Part shown: positions 40,401 to 51,732 of the stretch, piece by piece | Layout of the letters: every line of letters starts with the position of its first letter | Position numbering within the stretch: position 1 is the stretch's first letter | Assembly (NCBI GenBank): GCA_964017065.1 | Contig: OZ024784.1 | Coordinates: 960,098-1,024,097, forward strand | From: Haliclona indistincta | Taxonomy: Eukaryota > Porifera > Demospongiae > Haplosclerida > Chalinidae | DNA length: 64,000 nucleotides | Direction: 5' to 3' | The notes under the pieces: model-generated | Databases searched by the model: none | The model's input: the letters and a program-made list of their open reading frames with translations, nothing else | Told to the model about the DNA's origin: nothing | Made by a program: the position numbers and the translations under genes

Positions 40401-41489
40401 GACCACACATTAGTGGTATAGACCAGGTGTGTGTCTGGAACTCACCTGCCCCCCAACAAAGTCACACGTGTATGTAAGATCACAGGTGACAATTGTAAGT
40501 ATCACTAGTCCTGCTTCTTTATTACAAGAAGCTCACAGACACACACCGGCTACAGACTATGTGGCATACAATAATAGTGACGATATCGATTGCACATGAA
40601 CTGGTGATCAGCTAAGTGGTATTTTTCTTACCTGGGTCATCATTGATACCGTTCACTTGTGTAGCAAACTTCTTCTTTGGAGCAAACAGCTTCTTCATCG
40701 CGCCAACTCTCACAGCTGATCAGCTGCAACAGATGGTAGGTCAAGATAGAAAAACAGCCACGACTCAGCTGATGGTAACTAAGCTCGAACTCTACCCCAG
40801 CAAACTTAACCAGCTGATAAAAGCACACAGAAGTATTTAAGAACCGGCCTCACCTGCTGGGTAGTAAGCCGTGAACGAGAAGGCGAGAGAGATAACCGTG
40901 AGTGACGGCGAAGCACCGCGACGAGCTCTTCCCCAAAGCAGTAGAGAAACAGCTGATGGGCAGACAGCCGGTTGAAAGTGGTGTTCCCGATCGCGGTCTA
41001 TATTCCCGCCACAAGTGAGCAGTCGTACGTAGAAAGGCGACAGAGATGAAAGAGTACGAGGAGAGGAAACGGTCGCGTTAGGAGTGAAGGCGGATCAATG
41101 GGAGGAGCTAAAATGACGCGAATTCGCACTTTGGAGAGAACCTCAATGGGACGATATGGGACGACCACAGCAACCACAGACTGTACCTCACCACATTATG
41201 CAGCCATACTAGCCTTTAGTACCTAGCATTTATTTTAGCTGATCACCAGTAATGCACATACAGATGTACTGTTAGCCCGCTCTAATTGCGGATGAACAAT
41301 GTGTGTTTAACCGGCACTTACATAATCAGTACATACTGTACACACACGACCCGCCCGCTCGTGAACTAATGGTTGTTGTGAGTGTGGGCGTTGGTGCTTA
41401 CCAAAGTAAACCGGTTTGTTGCAGCGAGGACATCTCTTGGGAGCAGCAGACCTAGCCATTGTCACGGGGACGGGGCTGTATGGAATCAT
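37466..41489 (-). CDS. RASSF: RASSF family protein with LIM, RA and SARAH domains
   Basis: Ras-association domain family scaffold linking Ras-like GTPases to Hippo kinases through the SARAH helix. Exons: 41402-41489, 39181-39275, 38984-39120, 38528-38898, 38212-38468, 38051-38152, 37890-38006, 37771-37833, 37614-37711, 37466-37562; 474 residues. The LIM domain is split between exons 1 and 2-3 (CPRCNKPVYF, then WHPQCFKCVEC and YCNHCYKNLFG). A charged middle region follows, then the RA domain (FIPPYGNPTHLRVS, FVLMVMHDNGAS) and SARAH (VPELQLFLKKYNEEEQRERD). LIM-RA-SARAH is the layout of Drosophila dRASSF, absent from vertebrate RASSF1-6. The start could be ATG 41489 or 41459. A possible further 5' exon lies at 41567-41642. 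An alternative first exon is listed separately. Confidence 0.92.
40632..40698 (-). CDS. RASSF: alternative first coding exon of RASSF
   Basis: Inside the 2.1-kb first intron, an ATG opens MKKLFAPKKKFATQVNGI and ends at a GTAAGA donor in phase 1, the same phase as the distal first exon. Splicing to 39275 would replace the first LIM zinc-ligand pair with a basic peptide. GC-rich sequence at 40860-41100 could be its promoter. Supported by start context, open frame, donor and phase only. Confidence 0.55.
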
Positions 41490-41829
41490 TGGTCCCCGCG
41501 AGTTAGTCTAAATGCGGGATATGCGTGGGAGATAGAGTAGGTGATAACAGAGCAACACGCGCGTACTTGTGCAGCCGCTCGCCCTTGGCGAGTAGTTCCT
41601 CTAGCTGCTTCTTTGACTCCAGGCAGCAACGCGTGAGGCACTCTGGAACGGAGAGAAGTACTAAGGTCAAGCCTCTGCTGCGACTAGGAGGGCGGGGCTC
41701 GCTCGTACATCTCCGTGCACGGCTAACGAAAAGTATACGAAAATCAAAGTTATAATGTTTTCATAATAATAGATATAATATTATAATAACTGAATTCGAA
41801 TATTGTGAGAGACAATACAAGTTGATACA
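41490..41829. other. intergenic, RASSF 5' side / HERC 3' side
   Basis: On the - strand, 41567-41642 is bounded by an AG acceptor and a GTACGC donor and is open in frame with RASSF, so it may be a 5' exon (coding or untranslated). Nothing else is recognised. Confidence 0.4.
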
Positions 41830-44800
41830 CTAGACAATACCGAATCCTTCGGTAAAGTTGACAGCTTGCAGCAGTTTCTCCTTCATAAGGAGTTGAGATG
41901 GATAAGGAGGTAGGTCAAGTATATTATAGCACGTGTGAGCAACTGGAAGCCTCTGGCACTGTGAGCCACCATCCATCTTCTGAATTATCATCTGGAAACA
42001 GGATTTAAATAAGGGATAGTGTAAGTGGTGATGGTGATAGTGGTGACAGAGATAATATCCATGCAGGCTGCTTACGTTCATGCTAGCTAGGCCAGCCACT
42101 GGTATTCTGTTGCTTCCTGTCCAGAATACTGCAACAAGACAATTAGTAAACACACAAACAGTGTACATGCACAGTGCAACCAACTGGTTCATACAACCAG
42201 CATAGCCTCATAAGCGATACTGGCGATACTAGAATAGACACTATTTCTCATGATCTCACAGACCCAGCAGCAGCACTACACTAGTGTGAAACAGGCCTAA
42301 ACATAATGACGATAGCATGTGGTGTACCGTACAGCTAGATATTTTGGTGGACTAAAATTTTGGCGAATTTGGCGAATCGTCAAGCATCCGCCAAAATATT
42401 AGTCGCCAAAATCTGTTTTTCTATTACAGCAATACGTGAGCCAGGCGCTGGGCGCCAAAATATTAGTCGCCAAACGCAAAATCTGGGACATTCGCCAAAA
42501 TTTTGTCCACCAAAATTTCTAGCTGTACGGTATGTGCAGCTGTATACTGGTAGTCCCCATTACTGACCAAACAGCTGTTTCTTGGTAGAGTCTGACAATA
42601 TTCTGAAAACAGTCCAGAACATGACAATCACTGGATGAGTAGGAGAGTAGCCATTCTCATAATGTGTGTGCTAGGGAGGGAGAGAGAGATTGCACAACTG
42701 AGTGTGTGTGTGTCGAAGCAAACCTTTTCTAAATCATTAAAGTTAAAGTTAACGCATCCAACCATTAATGATATTAGTTCTTTAGGATGGAGTGATTCCT
42801 AGAGAGCAATACAGTCATGTTAGAGTGGAGTAAGATCCTGTGATTAAGCTCACAAATAAGAATGAATCGAACGCTAGCCGGAATCCCTCGGAGAATGCCT
42901 TGTATGGTTCTTGCACCGAGTCGGTAAGTTCATATTTGAGGTATGCTAGTACGTACTCCGATCTGCGGTCCCAGGTCACAGCTGTCTTCTCTCCATCTGG
43001 TATGAGAGGAACCGTCAGCACGCTACCGTAATGGTGACGAACAATCTGTCGAGAACGAGTGCATTAGAGAGAGGAGTAAAGAATGTTGTCTCACAGAAAA
43101 TGTAAGATCTTGGTATGATTCAGAGAAATGAGTTTGATCACTAGCGAGTATGGATGACAAGTGTCTGTGTGGAGCAAAGATAAAGGTCTGTGTGCAAGCT
43201 GGTGTGCTTACCTTCCAACTGAAGGTTTCAGTTCTGTTAAATCAGGTAGAGCAGGCTTTCTAGAAGAGGAGACAGCAAAATGAGGACAGGGAAGCATACA
43301 CTACACACCGTCTGAGCAGCTTCTTGTAGAGCACCAGAGGAAATGGTAGCTCAATGATGACATTGTTATAAGCAGCTAACCCACAGATCAGTCCTATCAA
43401 GTGGAAGTGTTTAGTGTCTGATTCTTCCAAAATAGTAGCCTAAGAGGTAGAGAGAGCGATAAATAGAGAGAGAGAGTGAGAGAGAGAGATAATTAGAGAG
43501 AGAGTGAGGGGAGAGATTACCTGATCTCTAAACCAGATAAGGTGAGATTCTTCGTCTTCATAGAACATCCCAAACATGGGGTTAAGTAGCTCCTTGATGA
43601 GCAGCATGAAGTACTCCTTCTTAATACCGCCATCATCCATACCTTCTTCTCCCTCAAACACCACCTGAAGACCACACATAATACCGTATAGCCGTTTTTT
43701 TTTGCTGGTCAAATATTTCATTAGCCAAATTTTGGCTGGGTCCAATTTTCGTCACAGAGCCATGTCACAGAACTTTTTAAATAGGCAAAAAGAATTTTTC
43801 GAAATCTAATTTTCGACCGTCCGAAAATTAAATCCACATGAAAATAACCGGCTATACGGCAGTACAAATTTCTTCATTGCTTGGTTTCTATCCATCCATC
43901 ATTTACTCACTCACTCCTCCTTCCTACATCACCCTCCCACTATCACACACACATGAAGCGGTTTCTTGTAGTCAGCATGGCTGTGATGAGGTAACACGGT
44001 GACTGTATCTTGCAGTAGATGGGACCGTCTCACGTTGAGCACTAGAGCATTGGGCGAGTGATCCTGGGCCGAGCCACGTGAGAACATGTTGGTAACAGTA
44101 GCAGATACTATTGCATCCTGTGATAGTGGGAGAGATGGGAGGATGGTTAGTTTAGCTGTGACCTACGTTCATTCGAAATCTGCCGTCAATGGAGATGAGA
44201 CTAGACTTGCAGGCAGCGTTCATCAGAAATGGATAACGCATGTATACAATACGGTCAGTCTATAGAGAGAGGTATACACAAGTTAGTGAATCAGTCAGTG
44301 CTCACTTACTCTGTTCTGTCTCAAGAGAACATAGTCCTCTACGATATTCACATACTTCCCATGTAGCTCATTGATGTAGAATAGATCGTGATTCAGTGTT
44401 TCACCAAACATCCGATTGAGCTGGAGTGAGCGGAGTAAGAGAGAGGGAGAAGGAGAGAGAGAGGTCATACTGTATGGAGCCATTTCAAGAAATCCAGTCC
44501 TCCCTGCAATACTTGACCATGCTGCTGAGACAGGAAGTGGTCCACGTTCATCGGACCAGGAGGTTTCTTTGGCTAGTAATGAACATTAGTAATGTGTGCG
44601 AATGTGTAGCTAGCTAGTGAGTAGCTACCTCTTTCTGTAGTAGCTTGTATCCAGTTTCAAACATATTCATTATCACACGTTTGATGCGCTGTGAGTGAGA
44701 GAGTGAGTGAGAGAGTGAGTGTGTGAGTGAGTCAATTCTTACCAATAATATAGACTGAACTGATGTAGTTGGACTGTTGAATAACCAGTTACCTACAGCC

Positions 44801-45770
44801 CAACACAAGAGATTGTCACGTGCGAGATTAGAGAGCTTGATGACAAACCTATTATTTCCTTAGCTAGACCAGATAAAGTATTGAATCTGTCAAATAAAGG
44901 AGCCAGTAGTGTTAGGTTAGTGGGGAAGGTGTCTAGTATAGGGTGATAGAGAGCTAGTAGGAACACACGCAGTCCTTCAGGGACGGTAGGAGAGCCCTTG
45001 GGAGGGGCAGCTGACAGCGCATACACAAACTAGAGAAAGAAGGCATAAGGAATAGAGAAGGAGAGAGAAGGGCTTACACAGTCTACAGCTACAGAGGGTC
45101 CTAGTCTTTGTGTGACCAGTGAGATAGTAGCGATGGCGTCATCTATGTCAACATCACTATGTTGCTCTAGAGGACCAAGGCAGTCACTATAGGGGAACAC
45201 ACAGTACTATCACACACATGGCTAGCTGGGCTGTAGTAACCATTTGATGAAGGAGCCATTGAGTAGACTGACTGAGCTGAATGCTAATCTGAACAGTTCC
45301 TTTGTGTTGTGCTGTACTTGAGTATTGCCCATGCTGTACATAGCTTGCTGTAATGAGAGGAAGTCAAGCATCTGCCGAGCTAGTGAGTGGTTAATGAAGA
45401 AAGGGTGCGGCCATCTTTTTGAGCGCATGTCAGTGACTGATTCTGCTGTGTGCTGGAGAAGGAGAGTGTCAATCAGTGCATACTTTGCTTCTTTTAACAA
45501 AGCAGCTCACTTGTCCTGGTAATGCTAAAACAGCAAATGACCGGTCTCCTCCAGCATATATTGTCCGCACAACATGTCGCTCAGTGTTGACCACACCATC
45601 TATTTCCATGTCCTCTGGGTCCGTGAGAGAGGAGGGAGGGGCCCAGTTACCAGCCACTAGTACTGGTAGCTTATGGGACTGCAGTGAGCCTGTGCCAAGC
45701 TGACCATTGCTGCCTGCTCCAAACCCATATACCCTGCTAGAGGATTGGACAAGGACAAGAGTATGAGCCC

Positions 45771-45831
<61 letters not shown>

Positions 45832-47051
45832 TGAAAGTGAAAGGAGGGAGGATAAGAAGTATGAAAGAAAGAGGAGTTGTATCACACATACCTGCCACAA
45901 GCTACCTGTGTTACTACACTTCCCATGAGCTCAAACACTTTAGTGGGCACGAGGCAGTGACTGGATGAGGGTGAGTGACCTAGCTGACCATGTTCATTGG
46001 ACCCAAATGAGAAGACCCCGCCATCCTGAGAGAAGAAGGGCTCATTCTGGGCACACACCCACTCAGAGTCAGTACCTCAGTGAGTGCTACCGTGTGGTCG
46101 TCTCCGCATACAACTGCTCTGACCACTTGAGAGTTGAGTGATGCTAGCAATGTGGGCGTGGTCACATCCTCCATGCTGCCCACACCCACCTGACCAGAGC
46201 TGTGACAACAATGAGTGTTAGCACCACGGCTCACTCCACTAACCTGTTCTTCCCCCAGCCCAGCACCTTGCCTGCCTGAGTGACTGCAAAGCTGTGAGCA
46301 CCGCCAGCAGATACAGCAGCTATAGGCAGCCATTGCAGCGACAGCACAGAAGAGGGAGAGGAGACTGATAGAGAGCTGGGTGAGTGACCTAGTTGATGGC
46401 GGTCATTGTGACCCCATGAGTAGACATAGCTGTCTGAAGAGAGAGAGACATATTAAAGAGAAGAGAGATTAGAGCTCACTTTGTGCTAGAGCTAGCGTGT
46501 GTCTACTACCACACGATACTTGAACAATCTCCATCTTTATCTCAACTGGTCTATGCAATGAATGAGACTTGCTCATTATAACACACGTGCACACACACAC
46601 ACACACGCACACACACACACAAACACACCTTGGTATCAGGTCCTTCCTATCTCCCTCCTCTCCTCTGCCTAGCTGTCCATTACTATTGTCACCCCATGTC
46701 AGTATCCTGCCGTGTGACACCAGAACAACACTGTGACCACCACTGCACTGTACATCCATCACATCCTCACCAGCACCTGGTAACACACATGATCACCCTC
46801 ACACTATACACACCCAGCACTCACTAAGTCTGACAGCAGCTGTACTTTCTAGTTGACCACGCCCACTATACACTAGTGACCCATCCTCTAATAGTACCAC
46901 CGTGTGTGAGTCACCACATCCTACACAGACCCACAGCTGACACTAGGTCTAGTGTGTGATCACCCTCACCAAGTGTCCTCACTCCCATGTAGTACTGGTC
47001 CCTGGTTGGTAATGTGGTGGTCTCATTGCCTCTCTTACCCCATTGCAACAT
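41830..47051 (-). CDS. HERC4: HERC3/HERC4-type E3 ubiquitin ligase (RCC1 repeats + HECT)
   Basis: Cytosolic HECT ubiquitin ligase with an N-terminal RCC1 beta-propeller. Twenty-six exons: 46970-47051, 46825-46920, 46629-46776, 46480-46550, 46244-46433, 46076-46199, 45892-46025, 45511-45769, 45241-45452, 45078-45186, 44849-45029, 44743-44792, 44629-44688, 44471-44572, 44310-44420, 44167-44259, 43953-44117, 43521-43664, 43309-43439, 43212-43259, 43095-43164, 42854-43045, 42724-42798, 42568-42655, 42076-42128, 41830-41991. These give 1049 residues (human HERC3/4 about 1050). RCC1 blades are visible ([35 protein letters not shown]). The HECT lobe has [19 protein letters not shown] and, in the last exon, the catalytic Cys in [14 protein letters not shown]. 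The C-terminus ends EGFGIV. HERC3 and HERC4 cannot be told apart here. Confidence 0.95.
42325..42532. mobile_element. MITE with TIR TACCGTACAGCTAGA
   Basis: The ends TACCGTACAGCTAGA...ATTTTGGTGGAC and GTCCACCAAAATTTCTAGCTGTACGGTA are inverted repeats of about 27 bp. The ~208-bp element in a HERC intron also has internal copies of CGCCAAAATATTAGTCGCC and no coding capacity. Confidence 0.85.
43682..43861. mobile_element. MITE with TIR CCGTATAGCCG
   Basis: The ends TACCGTATAGCCG and CGGCTATACGGCA are inverted repeats around a ~180-bp A/T-rich element rich in AATTTTCG motifs. It sits in another HERC intron and its end is related to the element at 42325. Confidence 0.75.
45773..45828. repeat. (GA)n microsatellite at a HERC splice acceptor
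   Basis: In the transcript this is a CT run directly preceding the CCAG acceptor of HERC exon 8 (45770). Confidence 0.9.
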
Positions 47052-47445
47052 GTTGGCTTGCCACACCTACTAACGTGCTATAGTACTCGCTGAGTTGCTG
47101 ACTAGAGACCACACTAGCGGCTGGTGTCTTTCTGCTAGCTCGACTGTGTGTTCTACTCAGCTGCTGTGACTCGTGAGCCGCTCAGAATGTTCGAGAACCG
47201 CTGACATCGACACACATTGTTGATGGGCGTGGTATAATATCTATAGCACAAAGGTGTGCGTTATTTAGAATTGGCGAAAATTATGAATGCAAATTGTATG
47301 GGCTCTAGAAAAATACTTCTACACAGCTTCTACAGTTATCTTTGCCGCTCGGCAATGATATGTAGTGATGACCGCGATTTATTAATTCAAAATAGTAAAA
47401 AGTAATAATTATAATTGCAAAAGATAAAAGCTAAATTCTTCTGTC
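47052..47445. other. intergenic between kinase 3' end and HERC start
   Basis: AT-rich. A ~40-bp fragment at 47341-47380 (CGGCAATGATATGTAGTGATGACC) matches the start of the dispersed repeat at 59001 and 63366. No gene is seen. Confidence 0.5.
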
Positions 47446-50400
47446 CTAATTTTTTGATCGAAGACGAGTCTGCAACACCTGTATCATATGAACAGAGATA
47501 AGACAATATCCATGGATATAGTATCTATACAGCAAACCTCATTAGATGACTTCAACTGAGCATTCCATTTCTCTAGTTCTAGAGTGTTCTTGTGAGGTAT
47601 GGGGAATTGTTGACAAGTCTGTTCCATCCTCCTCACCAGGTCTCTACTGGTGGGTCGCTGGTCAGAAGTGTCACTCAGACACTGAACAACAGTAGCATAG
47701 AGAGGATGACGAGGACCACCCATCTCATTAAGAGATTCACGGCGCTTGCCAACTTGCATTTGCTTTAAATCAGTTACTGAGGAATCTTCAACATGAGGAG
47801 CCTCTTGGTTGACCAGGTAGATGGCAAGATGACCGAATGAGAACACATCAAGCTTATCACTGTATTTTGGTGATCGTGTGAGAGATTCTGGAGACATAAA
47901 ATCCTGAGCTCCTGGACATACTGTTTTTGTTCTTTTCATTGCTACTTCTCTGTCAAACAGCTTGGCCACTCCAAGGTCAGAAATCTTTGCTCTGAGAGAC
48001 TCAGTGAGAAGCACATTGCCAGCATTGAGGTCACGATGTATGATGGGGATGGAGTGGAGGTAGGCCAGACCATAGGCCACATCTCTGAGGATCCTGGTCT
48101 TGTAAGGGAGAGGAATGTTGGGGTATGTCTTCATGCAGTGATCAAGGTCCATGTGCATGTACTCCATGATGAGACTAATGTCTGCCTCGTCATGACCATA
48201 ATGGACTCCCATGAACTGGACCACATTAGGATGACGGAGACCGCTCAGTAGATCGCACTCTTCCTGAAACTTGCCGATTACTTTGGCTCTCTGCTCTGCT
48301 CCTACTGGCTCCTGTCCTCCTCTCCCGACCAGAATATCGTGCAGACGCTTGGCAATGCAGGGAACACCATTGACTCGTACCTCGTACACTGCACCATAGC
48401 TACCTCGTCCTCTCTCCTTTCCTTCACCTAGACCTTCAACAGCATCTATGATTGTAGTTTTCTTCCCAAGCTTGGCTCTTGTTGCCTGTAGCTCACGTTC
48501 CATAGCTTCTAGTTGGCATTGCTTGGTGTTCATAGCATCAGTGCTTTCTTTCACTATCTTAACATATTGAGCTTCCATATCAACATGGTTAGCAAACAAA
48601 TCATTTAGTTCCATTTGCTTTTTAATGAGCTCTTTCTTAGCATCAGCTCTTTCTTTTTTAATTTCAGCATCTTTGTCATCTATCTTCTTATGCAAGCTCT
48701 CAACTGATTGCTGCAAAACACAATGATTATGGATATATACGTAATTCAACAAGGCGAAGGCAGTAACTTAGAGCTTTTTCGTGTATTGTGCTTGAAAGTG
48801 CGATTATGAGCTGCTTACCTCGTGGTTTTCCTACTCAGAGGGTGTTTATTAAAAAAAAAACTCTAAGTTAACGTCTTTATCTGGTCGCTAATAGTCATAT
48901 ATCCAAGTTTGGGTCTATTCTGAAGGCCACAGACAGAGTTTTATTGTGGAATGTATTGTTCATGTAGCCTCGTCCCCAGGCTCTCTGTTCTGTCAGAGAG
49001 CCTGGTCTCTAAACTCACGTGAGCGCACCCAAAAAAGTGCAAATTTTAATGAACGTGGGTGTAATAAACCGCACGCCCACGTCCCCAGGCTTAGTTACAA
49101 TGCCTAAAACGTGTGTGTGGCGTAGCTTTCCAAGTTTCTTTGTGCTGGACATCGGAAAAGCTTCCTTGATGAAGCCTTTGACGACTAGGTCATTGTACGT
49201 ACGGTGAGGAAAGTGTAGCTCGATATCGTCCTTCAGCGTCTTGGTACTTTACCCGTTTCGATGGAGTAGGAACATCCCCAGTAGCTGCTTCCTCATAGTG
49301 GCTCTTTAGCCATTTAGATTCGTCTGACGGCTCAGCGGCCATCCCGAACGTGATACTACAGACCTTGATCGCCTCTGACAGCAAGACTGTGACGAACGCT
49401 ACGCATGTGCGTGGGCAGGTTGGGTCGAGAGCGTTGATCGTGCCCACGCACACTAATCACCTGTCTACCACCTGTCTACCCCACGTGAGATTAGAGACCA
49501 GGCTCCCTGTCGGAACAAATTCCGAGAGGGGTGGAGCCTGGGGACGAGGCTATTGTTCGTCAGGGGGGGTACGACAAGCTAATTTAATATGACGTATTGC
49601 TGACATACGACACGCCCACTACAATAATGTAAGGCTTTGAAATGTGTGCAGGATAGTTTAAACAGTTCGCCATCGCGCTATAGTACATGATATCGAGCTC
49701 AAATGTGCATTGTTTACACTCCAGGTCAAGGCAAGTAATATTCCAGAACAATCTACTGAAAATAGCTGAAACAAGTATTCTGCTGTTACAATGATTGGAC
49801 AACATTTGTGCGTATTGCAGCCAGAGTTTGTGCGCCACGGCCGAAATTTCTTTACATTATTAATTGAATGATGCTCTAGAATGATACCAATGCTGTTTTG
49901 ATCACGTTGGTGCTTTCTTGGGCGAATAATTTTGCCAACCAATTCTCTATCTTCATCTCTCTGTACTGCAAAAACTAAAAGAGGTACGGGTGGGGTACGG
50001 TAGCTTAAACGAAAGGTCTTGGGCAGTAGAATCCATTTCGCAACATGCTTACCGGTCAAATTGTCCTCTAAAGGCGTAGCAGACCAGGAAAGACGCAATG
50101 TATTCTGGTTTACTAAACAATTGCCTACGTGAAGCTACGTCAGCATTACGTCAGAATAAATTAGCTTGTCATACCCCCCCTGATTGTTCGTGATCTTGCC
50201 TGGCTATTGTCACTTATTAGTATTGTTAATGTGCTTGTACAAACAGTGAATATCATTTGTGGTGTGTAACAATGTCCAACTTGTACATTCCTGAATAAGT
50301 TAATGGTTGTTAGGGTCTGCACCCTTAAGTGTTTGGACCCGTCTGTTGGTGATGTCATGAAAACCAGTGACAGTTCATTTTTTATCTCTCAAATGCTTTC

Positions 50401-51732
50401 TCATTTTATGACAAAATTTTTCATTTTAACACTCAAGAAGTTTTTACTCAGGAAGCTGATGCCAGGACCCACATTATACTTGTGAGTGACTGTCTTGCTG
50501 GAAATTAATAAGCCAATTTCAACTACTACAAGTACATTTGTTGAAATTATTATGTAGTTGTACCTTTTGATCAGCAAGTAGGGTCTCAACTTCTACAGCC
50601 ATTCTCTGTAGTTCAGCTTCTTTCACCTTTAGAGTAGTTCGTGCAGTCTTAATCTCCTCAGACAGCTCATCCTTTGCTATAGTGGTCTTCTTTAGATCAG
50701 ACTTCAGTTGAGATACATATGTTCCTAGTTTCTTGCAAAATAGTTCCTCTCGACGGAGATTCTCCCTCAGCTCAGTTACTAGAAGATCTCTTGTCCTCAC
50801 ATCTTCCGTCAGTCCAGCTAGTTGCTGTTCTTTCCCTGTTAGCTCTCCTCTCAGTCCAGCTAGTTGCTGATCTTTCCCTGTTAGCTCTCCTCTCAGTCCA
50901 GCTAGTTGCTGATCTTTCCCTGTCAGCTCTCCTCTCAGTCCAGCTAGTTGCTGATCTTTCCCTGTTAGCTCTTCTCTCAGTCCAGTTAGTTGTTGACTCT
51001 CCCCTAAAGAATGAAGACACAGATTGTACTTTAAATAATGACATGCAGATCATGTTGCACTCTGTCTAGATTGTGCTATTAGCAAATGTTCAAAGGTAAG
51101 CATGCAAAGTAGTAAGGATTGTCAACGATAAAGCTCTGTACTGATTCATAATGTAATAAGATTCACACAACATTAGCTGGGAAAGCACCGTCTTGACCTT
51201 GCAAATTCTGCAACTGCCCATGTTGCTCTTTATTCCGCTCAACTTTCTCTAGCTGCTCTCTAAGTTCAGTGACATCCTTCTCCAGTGTAGCTTTTTCCTT
51301 CCTAGCAGTCTCTGCCTGATGAGCAGCAATCTCAATCTGGTGAGTAGCAGTCTGTTTCTCAGTCTCTAGAGCTTTGTACTTAGTCTGTAGCTCATATAGC
51401 TCCTGTTGTAGGACATCGTTATCTTGTTGAAGGAGATCCTTTTCAGCAGTGCACTGTGCCAGCTGAGCAGTTCTATCAAGCAAACTCATCTCAAGTTGTG
51501 TCTCTTTGTCAGACACTCCAGAAGGCAGAAGAGGAGAAGTCTTAGGCTTCCTCAGGCGAGTAATCTCTCGGTCCTTAGCTAGTATCTGTTGTTCATATTC
51601 TGCCAGTGTGATCTCCATTGCTGTCTTTTCTCTCTTGAGGCGCATGTTAGTTAGCTCTAATAGTTGCACCCGCTGGTCAATGTCGACTGATGGTGGGTCG
51701 TCATGACGATAATCACCTTCCTCTTCACCCAT
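47446..51732 (-). CDS. coiled-coil TKL-like protein kinase
   Basis: Exons 51189-51732, 50564-51003, 47538-48710 and 47446-47478 give 729 residues. The first ~430 residues are coiled coil, including about five 14-residue repeats of the type GELTGKDQQLAGLR. The kinase domain follows: Gly-rich loop GRGSYGAVYEV, catalytic Lys in CIAKRL, HRDLNAGNVLL, DLG in place of DFG, and SPES in the activation segment. The overall character (GLAYLHSIPIIHRDLNAGNVLL, SFGHLAIYL) is tyrosine-kinase-like/RLK-like, a group often expanded in sponges. Catalytic Lys, Asp and Asn are present, so it is likely active. Intron 48711-50563 hosts two TIR elements. The substrate is unknown. Confidence 0.88.
48965..49552. mobile_element. 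TIR element, TAGCCTCGTCCCCAGGCTC ends
   Basis: The ends TAGCCTCGTCCCCAGGCTC and GAGCCTGGGGACGAGGCTA are exact inverted repeats of 19 bp, with further pairing inward (GTCTCTAA/TTAGAGAC). Flanks TTGTTCATG and TTGTTCGTC suggest a decayed ~9-bp target duplication. No transposase is recognised. Confidence 0.85.
49560..50183. mobile_element. TIR element, TCAGGGGGG ends, TTGTTCG target duplication
   Basis: The ends TCAGGGGGGGTACGACAAGC and the inverted GCTTGTCATACCCCCCCTGA pair over ~27 bp. TTGTTCG is present directly on both sides (49553-49559 and 50184-50190). The element abuts the previous one. A ~145-codon minus-strand frame inside (50098-49658) is not recognised. Confidence 0.85.
50815..50985 (-). 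repeat. coding 42-bp tandem repeat (14-residue heptad-pair units)
   Basis: About four to five nearly identical 42-bp units encode GELTGKDQQLAGLR in exon 2 of the kinase gene. Fourteen residues are two heptads, so unit gain or loss lengthens the coiled coil without breaking its register. Confidence 0.9.

Noticed and set aside
45453..45510. Continuation of HERC exon 8 through the GTGAGC at 45505-45510
   Set aside because: It runs into a stop after about 16 codons; splicing to the phase-0 acceptor at 45453 restores the reading frame.
49019..49207. THAP-like start (MPKTCVWRSF)
   Set aside because: It lies inside a TIR element and the zinc ligands of a THAP domain do not follow.
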